Shown: positions 44,512 to 52,881 of the stretch, piece after piece | Layout of the letters: each line of letters begins with the position of its first letter | How positions within the stretch are numbered: the stretch's first letter is position 1 | Assembly (NCBI RefSeq): GCF_900100705.1 | Contig: NZ_FNCH01000003.1 | Location: forward strand, 62,001 to 126,000 | Source: Pedobacter terrae | GTDB taxonomy: Bacteria > Bacteroidota > Bacteroidia > Sphingobacteriales > Sphingobacteriaceae | Direction of reading: 5' to 3' | Length of the DNA stretch: 64,000 bases | Program-made: the position numbers and the translations under genes | Notes under the pieces: generated by a model | The model's database searches: none | What the model was told of the DNA's origin: nothing | The model's input: only the letters and a program-made list of their open reading frames with translations

Positions 44512-45438
44512 ATGAAAAAATATTCAATCATATTATCCCTAGCGTTATTAACCATGGGATTATCATCATGTTTAAAAGATGATCTTGTAAGTGATCAAAA
44601 ATATGGCATGATCAATGTTGATGCTGCTAAAGTTGCTCAGTTGCCAAGTGTATCAAGTGCATTTGCTTTGCTTTTGGAAAACAAAAGTACTAGTTTAAAC
44701 TTTGTAGAAGTGAGTTTAGCACAGAGTGAACCAGCAGCAGAAGATGTAGTAGTTACTTTGAGTACAGATCAAACTGATGCAAAGGTTACAGCAAATAATA
44801 GTGATCCTAATAATAGTAAAATTGCGGCTTTCCCATCTAATAAATATACTTTACCTAACGGACTTAAAGTTACCATTCCCAAAGGTTCTAGATCGGGTTA
44901 TCTTAAGCTAAATCTTAATCAGCAAGATCTAAGCCCGGCAACGCCATATGTATTGGCATTTAGAATTGTAAGTGTTGATAAACCAGAATACGTAATTAGT
45001 GGAAATTATAACACTAGCTTAGTAACGGTTTCGGCTAAAAATACTTGGGACGGTATTTACGCGATGAATGCAGGTAGTTCCGTACAGAGATATTCAGCTC
45101 CTGGCGTACCTACGGTAGGTGACGCTTTGAATGGTAGCCTTGCTGCTAATCCAGATTTAACTCTATCAACTGTAGATGCAACAACGGTATTGATCGCTAA
45201 TCTTAGATGGGCTAATGGTAATGGTGTTGCAGGTATTGATAACCTTCAGGCTGTAATTGATCCGGCTACCAACTTAGTTACAATGAAAGCACTTGGTAAT
45301 GCAACATTAAAAAATATACCAGGTAAGGATAATAAGTACGATCCTGCAACTAAAACGTTCACATTGAACTTTGATTGGAATCAAACAGCAGCACCTAGGG
45401 CTGTATCTTTAGTTATTAAATACAAAGCTAGTAGGTAA
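44512..45438 (+). CDS. DUF1735-domain lipoprotein, SusE-like auxiliary surface protein
   Basis: A 308-residue lipoprotein with its lipobox Cys at residue 20 (LGLSSC-like: TMGLSSCLKDDLVSDQ). Residues about 30-170 match the DUF1735 (BT_3987-like N-terminal) domain: DAAKVAQLPSVSSAFALLLE, VVVTLSTDQTDAKVTANNS, VTIPKGSRSGYLKLNLNQQD and TPYVLAFRIVSVDKPEYVIS. A second beta domain of about 130 residues follows. Such proteins accompany SusCD pairs as accessory ligand binders on the cell surface. It closes the third SusCD operon and is followed at once by a strong terminator. Confidence 0.85.
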   Translation: MKKYSIILSLALLTMGLSSCLKDDLVSDQKYGMINVDAAKVAQLPSVSSAFALLLENKSTSLNFVEVSLAQSEPAAEDVVVTLSTDQTDAKVTANNSDPNNSKIAAFPSNKYTLPNGLKVTIPKGSRSGYLKLNLNQQDLSPATPYVLAFRIVSVDKPEYVISGNYNTSLVTVSAKNTWDGIYAMNAGSSVQRYSAPGVPTVGDALNGSLAANPDLTLSTVDATTVLIANLRWANGNGVAGIDNLQAVIDPATNLVTMKALGNATLKNIPGKDNKYDPATKTFTLNFDWNQTAAPRAVSLVIKYKASR

Positions 45439-45459
45439 TAAGAAAACATTATAAAAGTA

Positions 45460-45496
45460 ATGCCCCCAATAGTTAAAGCTTTGGGGGCATTTTTTA
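45460..45496 (+). terminator. Terminator of the third SusCD operon
   Basis: ATGCCCCCAA pairs with TTGGGGGCAT around a ten-base loop, followed by TTTTTT. Confidence 0.88.
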
Positions 45497-45562
45497 TTGA
45501 ATAATTATAATTAAACCTAGTGTGTCTTTTAAGCCAATTTTATATAGATTTTTTTTGATTTG

Positions 45563-46264
45563 TTATAGAGTATTATAATAGTCGAACAACTTCGAAAGTT
45601 CGTCGTCTTTTTTTAGATTCAAATTGTTTTCGCTAATATAACTATTCAATTTCTGTTGTTTCGATTGTTCTAAAATTGACAACAGTTGTTTTTTGTCTTT
45701 CTTTACTTCAATAATTTTTTTATTGTTTTCCAAAAAAATAAAATAAGTATAAAACTTTTGCTTCTGTTTTACACTATAAATGGAGCCCGCGGGTCTTTCA
45801 TCAATTATTTTAATCTGAGTTTTCTTTAAAAGTGTCGCATTTCCGTCTGAAAGAACTTCATAAAATGTAGATGCGTCTCCTCCAGCTATTGATGGGAATC
45901 CGTTTTTAAATTTTTTTACATTTGAGCGTCCTGTCTCAGTTGGTAAATTAATGGAGAATTCCTTTACCCCAAGTTTAAACACCTGTGGTTTATCGTTTTC
46001 AGATTTAAATATCGGTCTGTTATTCGCTATATCATAAATTAAATCTAGGTTGCGATAGATAGAATCATTACTTAGTTTAACGGCCCCCTTATTCCAGGTA
46101 GAGGCTAACCAGTCCTGATTTGTTTTGTCTGTGCTTATTTTTCCAGAATAGTTAACGTCATTGTTAGCTAAGGTAATCTCAGTGCCTACCTGAGCTTGAC
46201 TACTAAAATAAGATGCAGTAAGAATAGATGATAATAAGATAGTTTTTTGAAAGAGATTTTTCAT
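45563..46264 (-). CDS. Secreted hypothetical protein, 233 residues
   Basis: An exported protein with signal peptide MKNLFQKTILLSSILTASYF ending near SSQAQ. The mature part contains VNYSGKISTDKTNQDWLAST, FKLGVKEFSINLPTETGRSN and a Lys-rich C-terminal half (FLENNKKIIEVKKDKKQLLS). The layout, with a short beta domain and a helical tail, resembles many unnamed Bacteroidota periplasmic proteins; I do not recognise the family. The ATG at 46264 is preferred to one 12 codons upstream because it opens a standard signal peptide. It is the only minus-strand gene inside the SusCD cluster and its base composition is AT-rich. Confidence 0.7.
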   Translation of the reverse strand: MKNLFQKTILLSSILTASYFSSQAQVGTEITLANNDVNYSGKISTDKTNQDWLASTWNKGAVKLSNDSIYRNLDLIYDIANNRPIFKSENDKPQVFKLGVKEFSINLPTETGRSNVKKFKNGFPSIAGGDASTFYEVLSDGNATLLKKTQIKIIDERPAGSIYSVKQKQKFYTYFIFLENNKKIIEVKKDKKQLLSILEQSKQQKLNSYISENNLNLKKDDELSKLFDYYNTL

Positions 46265-46300
46265 GTTCAAATGCTTTTTTATAAATTTAAGAATAATCAT

Positions 46301-46787
46301 ATCTTTTTACTATTAAAAGCAAATCATATTTATAAAAACTGAATCTGCTCGTGTTAATCGTGTTAGTTTAGTATTTTCTGCCTTAAAATATTTATAGGAT
46401 GATTTGGATCAGCCATAAAAAATCGTGGTTGATTTAGGTGTATTTTTACTGAAGAGTTGATGGAAGATTGCTTTAAAGTGAATCTTCAATTTGTTAACTT
46501 TGGCTGAATCTGTTTAGTCTTTTACCAATCTAATGGCAACATTTAATGAGTTTTTCTTTTGCTTTTGAAAAGAAATCAAAAACTTAGCCTGTCATATCAC
46601 TAAAATGCAAGCTTTCTGTACCAGACGGTTATATATTTAAACATAGGCATAATTTATTTTGTCTTCTGATATCAACTATATAGTTCGTTTGAAGTCAAAG
46701 TAAATTATAATAAATTTTTAGTGTAATATTTGCATTACAGAATACTAAATTATATCTTGTAATATTATTAACTAAACTAAACTTTTT
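46301..46787. other. AT-rich upstream region of SusC pair 4
   Basis: About 490 bases without a gene between a minus-strand gene and SusC pair 4. AATATTTG near 46726 is a near match to the -7 box, and the leader motif lies at 46764-46779. No RNA gene or repeat is recognised. Confidence 0.45.
46764..46779 (+). promoter_or_regulatory. Conserved SusC leader motif, copy 3
   Basis: ATTATTAACTAAACTA, identical to the motif at 28884, ends 8 bases before the ATG at 46788. Confidence 0.5.
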
Positions 46788-49700
46788 ATGAAAAAACTTC
46801 TACAAAGTTTGTTCATATTGTTGTTTATTGCCACCTCGGCAATAGCGCAAGAAAGAACAATCACAGGTACAGTTACGGGAAAGGATGATGGGATGCCGCT
46901 CCCGGGTGTAAGTGTTAAAATTAAAGGTGCATCCGGTGGAACCATAACGGGTGCAGACGGAAAATATTCCATTAGAGTCCCTCAACAAGCTACAGCCTTA
47001 GAATTTTCTTACATTGGCTATATTGCCCAGTCAAGGGTGATAGGTGGAGGGGCGACAATTAATGTTGCCTTGGTGAGTGACTCGAAAACATTAACCGATG
47101 TTGTGGTTACTGGTTATGGTGTAACTAAGAAAAAAGACTTCACCGGCGCTGCGGCAACAGTAAAAGGTGATGACCTTAAAGATAAACCGGTACAAAGTTT
47201 TGTGCAGGGCTTAACTGGGCAAGCTGCAGGGGTTAGCATCATCCAGCCGAATGGTTTGTTAAATAACCCGCCTGTTATTCGCGTAAGGGGGGTAAGTTCA
47301 ATCTCATTAAGTTCTTTTCCTTTGGTTGTGGTTGATGGTATCCCTTTCCCTACTGGCGATGCATCGGTGAACTCTGCAACAAACAATCCACTAGGCGATA
47401 TCAATCCGGCAGATATCGAAACGATTGATATCTTAAAAGACGCAGCTTCTACGGCGCTTTATGGTTCAAGGGCAGCTGCTGGTGTATTGGTTATTACTAC
47501 TAAAAAAGGAAAGAGCGGCGATGCCAAAATTACTTATGATGGATGGTATGGTGTAAACAATGCGGTACGCTTGCCAGAGCTGTTAAATGCACAGCAATAT
47601 ATGGACAGTAAGAATACAGCCATTGCAAATGCGCTGGTGCTAAATCCAAATGCAGTACCGGCATCTCAAAGAGACGCCAATAATAAGAGTTTCTTTCCAA
47701 GTTATAATGCCGATGGTTCTCTGGTTGATACAAAGTGGTACGATGAGGTTTATAGAACAGCCAGGTCTCAAAATCACAACGTAACGCTAAGTGGTGGTAC
47801 AGCTAAAACAACTTACTATTTGTCTGGCGGTTTGTCAGATCAGGATGGTTTCTTAAAAAATAACACATTCAAAAGGTATGCGGCCCGCCTAAATGCGACA
47901 CATAAAGCTACAGATTGGTTAAGCCTAAGCATGAATGTGAGTTATAACAATAGCATTAACAAGGCGCCAAATAGCGGATCTGCTCCAGGCGCAGCATTTA
48001 ACTCTTCAGGGTTAGGCCGTATCGCTATCGCTATTGCCCCAAATGTACCGGTATATAATGCCAATGGCGGTTACAATATTTCTGCTAATAATGTGGGTAA
48101 TGGTGCTAACCTGATCACCAGTACATGGGCTCACCCAACTGTATTGGTAGACAAAGATATAAACAGCTCGGAGAATAACAGGTTCTTAACTAATCTGGGA
48201 GCAGACCTTAAAATTATTGATGGCTTAAACTTCAGGACCAACTTCTCTTGGGAAAGAGCTAATACTGAAAATATCCAATTCTGGAATCCTATTCAAGGGG
48301 ATGGTTATTCTTATAATGGCTATGCTTATAACAACGCTGCAAGAAGAAATAACTGGAACTGGATAAATACCTTGCAATATATGAAGACCTTTGATGGAGC
48401 ACATAACTTGAGCTTGACCATTGGTAGTGACGTTCAAAATACCAGAACAACAAACTGGGGGGCAATCCGTCAAGGATTAGGAGATCCAACTTTCTTCAAT
48501 CAATTTCAGGGAACATTTACGACCAATGTTCCAGGCGGAAATAGTATCAATGAAATCGCATTTCAGGCATATTTGGCCAGTGTGAACTATAATTATAAAG
48601 GAAGGTATTTTTTAAGTGGGAATTTTAGAAGAGATGGTAACTCTGCTTTGTCAGCAAATAATAAATGGGGTAATTTTGGTGGTGGATCTGTAGGGTGGAC
48701 AATATCTGAAGAAGAATTCTTTAAAAATGCTTCGTTAAGCAAAACGATCAACTCTTTAAGGTTAAGAGCCAGTTATGGGCGTGTAGGTAATGGCAATGTG
48801 CCTGCTTACAGCGAATATACGACTTATAGCCCAGGCCTTTATGGAGTTACGCCGTTTGCATGGATTTTCGGTCAGGCTGGGAACAAAGAGCTGAAGTGGG
48901 AAACAAGTAATCAATTGGATATCGGTTTAAACCTGGCTTTGTTTAATAACAGGTTGACTTTTGAAGCTGACTATTTCAAAAAAAACATCAACAATTTATT
49001 ACTTAATGTACCGCAAGCACTTTCAAAAGGTATCCCGAACGATCCCGCGGGAACAATTTTGGCTAACGTTGGATCAATGTATAATAAAGGTTTTGAGTTT
49101 GCTTTGGGCGGTACACCGGTTAAAACAGCTAAATTTTCTTGGACCGCTAATTTAAACTTAACCACTATTAAAAACGAAGTAACGGCTTTAGATCCGAACG
49201 TATCACAGATTATCGGTACCACTGGCGGTCTTGAATCAGCGAGCGTAACTAAGGTAGGCGAATCAATTGGTAGTATTTATGCTGTTAAAACAAATGGTGT
49301 TAATCCTGCTAATGGTAGAAGGATTTATATTAATGCTGCAGGTCGTGAGATTCAATACCAGCACTTTGGTGGTGCCAATGCATGGACTTATTTAGATGGT
49401 ACACAGGCTCCTTCTCCTGCAGGTGATGCTCAGGTAATTGGTGGTACGCTGCCTAAGTGGTACGGTGGTTTCAATAATACTTTAAATTATGGAAACTTCG
49501 ACTTAAACGTAATGTTTACCTTCTCTGGTGGAAACTATATTTACAATGGTACCCGTGCCGGACTTTTAGATCAACGTGTTTGGAACAACTCGACTGAAGT
49601 ACTGAATGCATGGACAACGCCAAACCAACAGACAAATATCCCAAGGGTGGTTTATGGAGATAATGTTTCAAATGGTTCATCATTTGCAATTGATGCAAAC

Positions 49701-49955
49701 GTAGAGAAAGGCGATTTCTTGCGGCTGCAGGCAGCAACCCTGGGTTATCGCATTCCAAAAGATATTTTTGGTAAATCAGGCATTAACAGTATCAGGGTTT
49801 ACGCATCGGTAAACAATGCTTTCCTGATTACAAAATATACTGGTGTAGACCCGGAAATATCAACAAATGGAAATAGTAACCTTGCAAGTGGCGTTGAACG
49901 TAACTCTATTCCACAGGGCAGATCATTTACATTCGGTATCAGTTTAGGCTTATAA
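46788..49955 (+). CDS. SusC/RagA-family TonB-linked outer-membrane transporter (pair 4)
   Basis: A 1055-residue TonB-dependent transporter with signal peptide MKKLLQSLFILLFIATSAIA and a carboxypeptidase-D-like domain (RTITGTVTGKDDGMPLPGVS). The segment LTDVVVTGYGVTKKKDFTGA is the classical SusC VVxGYG motif, which the other three carry as VVTALG. The plug has FVQGLTGQAAGVSIIQPNG, INPADIETIDILKDAASTA and LYGSRAAAGVLVITTKKG, and the barrel ends FTFGISLGL. It belongs to a different SusC subfamily than pairs 1-3, as does its SusD partner, yet shares their opening 27 bases. No STN domain is present. The substrate is unknown. Confidence 0.95.
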   Translation: MKKLLQSLFILLFIATSAIAQERTITGTVTGKDDGMPLPGVSVKIKGASGGTITGADGKYSIRVPQQATALEFSYIGYIAQSRVIGGGATINVALVSDSKTLTDVVVTGYGVTKKKDFTGAAATVKGDDLKDKPVQSFVQGLTGQAAGVSIIQPNGLLNNPPVIRVRGVSSISLSSFPLVVVDGIPFPTGDASVNSATNNPLGDINPADIETIDILKDAASTALYGSRAAAGVLVITTKKGKSGDAKITYDGWYGVNNAVRLPELLNAQQYMDSKNTAIANALVLNPNAVPASQRDANNKSFFPSYNADGSLVDTKWYDEVYRTARSQNHNVTLSGGTAKTTYYLSGGLSDQDGFLKNNTFKRYAARLNATHKATDWLSLSMNVSYNNSINKAPNSGSAPGAAFNSSGLGRIAIAIAPNVPVYNANGGYNISANNVGNGANLITSTWAHPTVLVDKDINSSENNRFLTNLGADLKIIDGLNFRTNFSWERANTENIQFWNPIQGDGYSYNGYAYNNAARRNNWNWINTLQYMKTFDGAHNLSLTIGSDVQNTRTTNWGAIRQGLGDPTFFNQFQGTFTTNVPGGNSINEIAFQAYLASVNYNYKGRYFLSGNFRRDGNSALSANNKWGNFGGGSVGWTISEEEFFKNASLSKTINSLRLRASYGRVGNGNVPAYSEYTTYSPGLYGVTPFAWIFGQAGNKELKWETSNQLDIGLNLALFNNRLTFEADYFKKNINNLLLNVPQALSKGIPNDPAGTILANVGSMYNKGFEFALGGTPVKTAKFSWTANLNLTTIKNEVTALDPNVSQIIGTTGGLESASVTKVGESIGSIYAVKTNGVNPANGRRIYINAAGREIQYQHFGGANAWTYLDGTQAPSPAGDAQVIGGTLPKWYGGFNNTLNYGNFDLNVMFTFSGGNYIYNGTRAGLLDQRVWNNSTEVLNAWTTPNQQTNIPRVVYGDNVSNGSSFAIDANVEKGDFLRLQAATLGYRIPKDIFGKSGINSIRVYASVNNAFLITKYTGVDPEISTNGNSNLASGVERNSIPQGRSFTFGISLGL

Positions 49956-49972
49956 TATTAATTATCACATTC

Positions 49973-51463
49973 ATGAAATTATTTCATATCAAAACATATC
50001 AATTGAAGTTAGCTACTGCAGCTATACTGGCAATACCCTTAATTGGAAGCATTTCATCCTGCAAAAAAGAATTTTTAGAAAAAGTTCCGGAACTAACACT
50101 TCCTGATCAAGATGCATTTGCAAACCCAACAAGAATATTAGGTCAGGTAAATGGATTATATTCTTCGTCAAAAGCAGGTTCGTTATTTGGCGGAAGGTAC
50201 CTTATATATAACGATATCAGGGCAGAAGAATTTGTTAATAGGACCGGAAATGTTGTTACAGGTTATGATGTTTATCAGGGAACCAATAACTCAACCAATA
50301 CTTATGTTGCCAGCTTTTTTTCACAGGCATATCTAACAATCAACAGGGCAAATCTATTTTTAGATGGTCTCTCTAAGAACAGTACAGTTTTAACACCTGC
50401 CGTTAATGCGAACTATGCCGGTGAAGCCAAATTTATCCGAGCGTTAAATTATTTTGCGTTAATACAGATTTTTGCAAAGCCATATGTAACTGATAATGGT
50501 GCTTCAAGGGGACTGCCATTGCGTTTAACACCTGAAACATCGTTAGCGAACAATGCATTAAAAAGTAGTACAGTGGCCGCAGTCTATACGCAGATTTTAA
50601 AAGATTTGGATGAAGCTGAAGCCAGTTTGCCTGATACCTATAGTACACCTTTGTTGCGTACCACGCGGGCGCACAAGAATAGCGCTATAGCCTTGAAAAC
50701 CCGTGTTTATCTTGCAATGGGTAATTACCTAAAAGTATTGGAAGAAGGAAATAAAATAGTGCCGCAGGCGGCGCCCTTTAAGAACGCAGCTAGAACTGCT
50801 CACGAACTACAGGCAAGCGTAGTAAGTGTTTTTCAATCTCCATTTACTACTTCCGAATCGATATTCTCTTTCCCAATGGCGGATACTAATGCACCAGGGA
50901 CGCAGAACCAGCTTGGATATTATTATAGCTGGGCTGGAAATGGAAACCTGGAATATTCATTAAATAAGGCTGGCGCCGGTATTTATGCAGATCCTGCCTG
51001 GCCAACAAGCGATGCCAGAAAATCACTTTTAATACAGGATGCAACAATTTCAGGAGTATTACACTCTTATCCAATTAAATATGGAGCAGTATCTCCATTT
51101 ATTGATTTTGTTCCGATGATTAGGTATGCAGAGGTATTATTAAACGTGGCCGAAGCCGAAGCGCTGGCCCCAGGAGGAAATCTTAGCCGTTCGAAAGCAC
51201 TTTTACAAGCTGTTCGTACGCGTTCAGATGCGTCTTATGTTTACGGAGCATTGCTCACTCCAGCAGCATTAGAAGCCGCGATATTAAAAGAAAGAAGGAT
51301 TGAGCTTCTGGCCGAAGGATTTAGGTATAATGATCTTGCCAGAAAAGCAGCTCCACTTCCATCATTCGGTGCCGGTGCATCTATTCCCGTTAACGATCAG
51401 CGCTACACATTCCCCATACCAATTGGAGAGTTAAATACAAATCCATTGGTTAATACGCTTTAA
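49973..51463 (+). CDS. SusD/RagB-family nutrient-binding lipoprotein (pair 4, classical type)
   Basis: A 496-residue surface lipoprotein with a lipobox Cys at residue 30 (IGSISSCKKEFLEKVPE). It has the classical SusD order: N-terminal LTLPDQDAFANPTRILGQVN, TPR helices with YAGEAKFIRALNYFALIQIF and NSAIALKTRVYLAMGNYLKV, and the C-terminal RagB part with RYAEVLLNVAEAEAL, ILKERRIELLAEGFRYNDLA and the closing FPIPIGELNTNPLV. It differs from the SusD-like_2 proteins of pairs 1-3. It lies 17 bases after its SusC and is followed by a strong terminator. Confidence 0.94.
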   Translation: MKLFHIKTYQLKLATAAILAIPLIGSISSCKKEFLEKVPELTLPDQDAFANPTRILGQVNGLYSSSKAGSLFGGRYLIYNDIRAEEFVNRTGNVVTGYDVYQGTNNSTNTYVASFFSQAYLTINRANLFLDGLSKNSTVLTPAVNANYAGEAKFIRALNYFALIQIFAKPYVTDNGASRGLPLRLTPETSLANNALKSSTVAAVYTQILKDLDEAEASLPDTYSTPLLRTTRAHKNSAIALKTRVYLAMGNYLKVLEEGNKIVPQAAPFKNAARTAHELQASVVSVFQSPFTTSESIFSFPMADTNAPGTQNQLGYYYSWAGNGNLEYSLNKAGAGIYADPAWPTSDARKSLLIQDATISGVLHSYPIKYGAVSPFIDFVPMIRYAEVLLNVAEAEALAPGGNLSRSKALLQAVRTRSDASYVYGALLTPAALEAAILKERRIELLAEGFRYNDLARKAAPLPSFGAGASIPVNDQRYTFPIPIGELNTNPLVNTL

Positions 51464-51478
51464 TAAAAATCTGGTAAA

Positions 51479-51516
51479 AAAACGAGGCTGTCTTAAAACA
51501 CAACCTCGTTTTTTTT
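51479..51516 (+). terminator. Terminator of SusCD pair 4
   Basis: AAACGAGGCTGT pairs with ACAACCTCGTTT (one mismatch) around a short loop, followed by a run of T. Confidence 0.82.
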
Positions 51517-51532
51517 TTGCTCTTGAAGTAGC

Positions 51533-51940
51533 CTATTTCTTATCGACACTATATTTCCCGGGGCCGATAAAAATCAACCCGATAAATACAATACCCAATT
51601 CAATGGCATGACTGGCACCCTGCAAACCTTCGCCCTGGCCAAAATGAACCAACGCAGCTATAATCATCGTAAAGACTAATAAGATCAATGCCGGGCGGAA
51701 AAATAAGCCTACAATCAAAAGAAAACCGCCAAAGGTTTCTGTGGCTGCTGCCATAAATCCCCAAAATATGGGCATAAAATTTATGCCGATTACTTTCATG
51801 CTTCCGCCTAAGCTAGTCCAGCCACTTGGTCCACCGGCAAGTTTCGGGAAACCATGAATAATAAACATGATCCCTAAACCAATACGGAGCACTAATAAGC
51901 CTGTATTGCGGTATTTTCCTAACTTGTCTAAAATTGCCAT
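51533..51940 (-). CDS. DoxX-family inner-membrane protein
   Basis: A 135-residue integral membrane protein with four predicted helices. The first includes GLLVLRIGLGIMFIIHGFPK, with the LRI..G..F..HG..K signature of DoxX proteins, and the last GIVFIGLIFIGPGKYSVDKK. Helices two and three hold FWGFMAAATETFGGFLLIVG and ALILLVFTMIIAALVHFGQG. DoxX proteins are linked to respiratory or oxidative-stress functions, but none is fixed. It starts one base after the stop of the LD-carboxypeptidase gene, so the two are translationally coupled. Confidence 0.88.
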   Translation of the reverse strand: MAILDKLGKYRNTGLLVLRIGLGIMFIIHGFPKLAGGPSGWTSLGGSMKVIGINFMPIFWGFMAAATETFGGFLLIVGLFFRPALILLVFTMIIAALVHFGQGEGLQGASHAIELGIVFIGLIFIGPGKYSVDKK

Positions 51941-51941
51941 C

Positions 51942-52841
51942 TTATAAATATTTAAATTGAACGTTATTTGTTTCTACTTTTAAGTTCACCTCAGCACCTA
52001 AAACCATACTAAGGTTATTGTCGATATGTCCGGTTGGGAAATTAAAGCAGACCGGAAAACTATAATCTTTAACAATATCCCAAATCACTTCATCTGCAGT
52101 TTGCCCGAAAGAAATCTTTTCTTCTTCAATTTCTGTAAAGGCCCCAATAATCAGTGCTTTTAATTGTTTTAGTTTTCCTGCTCTTTTCAGCATACGCAAC
52201 ATTCTGTCGATGCCATATTCTTGTTCGCCTACATCCTCCAGGAAGAGGATTTTATCGGTAAAATCCATTTCCGAAACCGAACCCTGTACCATGGTAAGCA
52301 AACTTAAATTGCCGCCAATTAAAACTCCGGTTGCTGCTCCTGTCCTGTTTTTAGATAAGCTTTGATAAGAATAAGTCTGTTTCTCACCAAATAAAGCCTT
52401 TTGTAACGAAAGTAAAGCCTCGGGTGTAGATTCGTCAAATGTATAAGGCATTTGTGCGTGTATACATTGGCAATTGCAGTGCGCAACCAAATGTGATAGC
52501 AAAACGGTAATATCACTGAAACCCACCAACCATTTGGGGTTCTTGTTAAATTCAGTAAAGTCAAGGTCGTCAATAATCCGGATGATACCATAACCTCCAC
52601 GTCCCGAAATGATTGCTTTTACAGATGGATCATCCAAAAAACGCTGAATATCTTTGGTTCTTAAAGTATCAGTCCCTGCAAATTGGTGGTGGCTGGCGTA
52701 TACACTCTCTCCAATAACAACGTCCAGGCCCCAACTTTCCAATAATGTTATGGCATGGTCTATAGGTTTGGGTAATTTCTTTGCCGGACATACCAGCGCA
52801 ATCTTATCTCCTTTTTTTAAATACGGGGGCTGTTTAATCAT
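51942..52841 (-). CDS. LD-carboxypeptidase (peptidase family S66)
   Basis: A 299-residue serine peptidase of the S66 (LdcA) family, which trims the terminal D-Ala from peptidoglycan tetrapeptides in the cytosol during wall recycling. [38 protein letters not shown] and [14 protein letters not shown] are typical. The Glu-His part of the triad lies in [16 protein letters not shown] and [12 protein letters not shown]. The ATG at 52841 (MIKQPP) is preferred to an upstream one at 52937, which would extend across the divergent metG promoter. It diverges from metG with 40 bases between starts and is coupled to DoxX downstream. Confidence 0.9.
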   Translation of the reverse strand: MIKQPPYLKKGDKIALVCPAKKLPKPIDHAITLLESWGLDVVIGESVYASHHQFAGTDTLRTKDIQRFLDDPSVKAIISGRGGYGIIRIIDDLDFTEFNKNPKWLVGFSDITVLLSHLVAHCNCQCIHAQMPYTFDESTPEALLSLQKALFGEKQTYSYQSLSKNRTGAATGVLIGGNLSLLTMVQGSVSEMDFTDKILFLEDVGEQEYGIDRMLRMLKRAGKLKQLKALIIGAFTEIEEEKISFGQTADEVIWDIVKDYSFPVCFNFPTGHIDNNLSMVLGAEVNLKVETNNVQFKYL

Positions 52842-52853
52842 CTTCAAAACACT

Positions 52854-52861
52854 TATCTTTG
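52854..52861 (+). promoter_or_regulatory. -7 promoter box of metG
   Basis: TATCTTTG fits TAnnTTTG exactly and lies 20 bases before the proposed TTG start of metG, within the 40-base divergent gap. This placement argues against the much longer upstream frame being translated. Confidence 0.55.
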
Positions 52862-52881
52862 CCAAATTAATAAAAATTGTT

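Noticed and set aside
52654..52881. Longer metG product starting at 52654 or 52750
   Set aside because: It would run through the divergent LD-carboxypeptidase gene and across the metG promoter box; MetG similarity begins only after the TTG.
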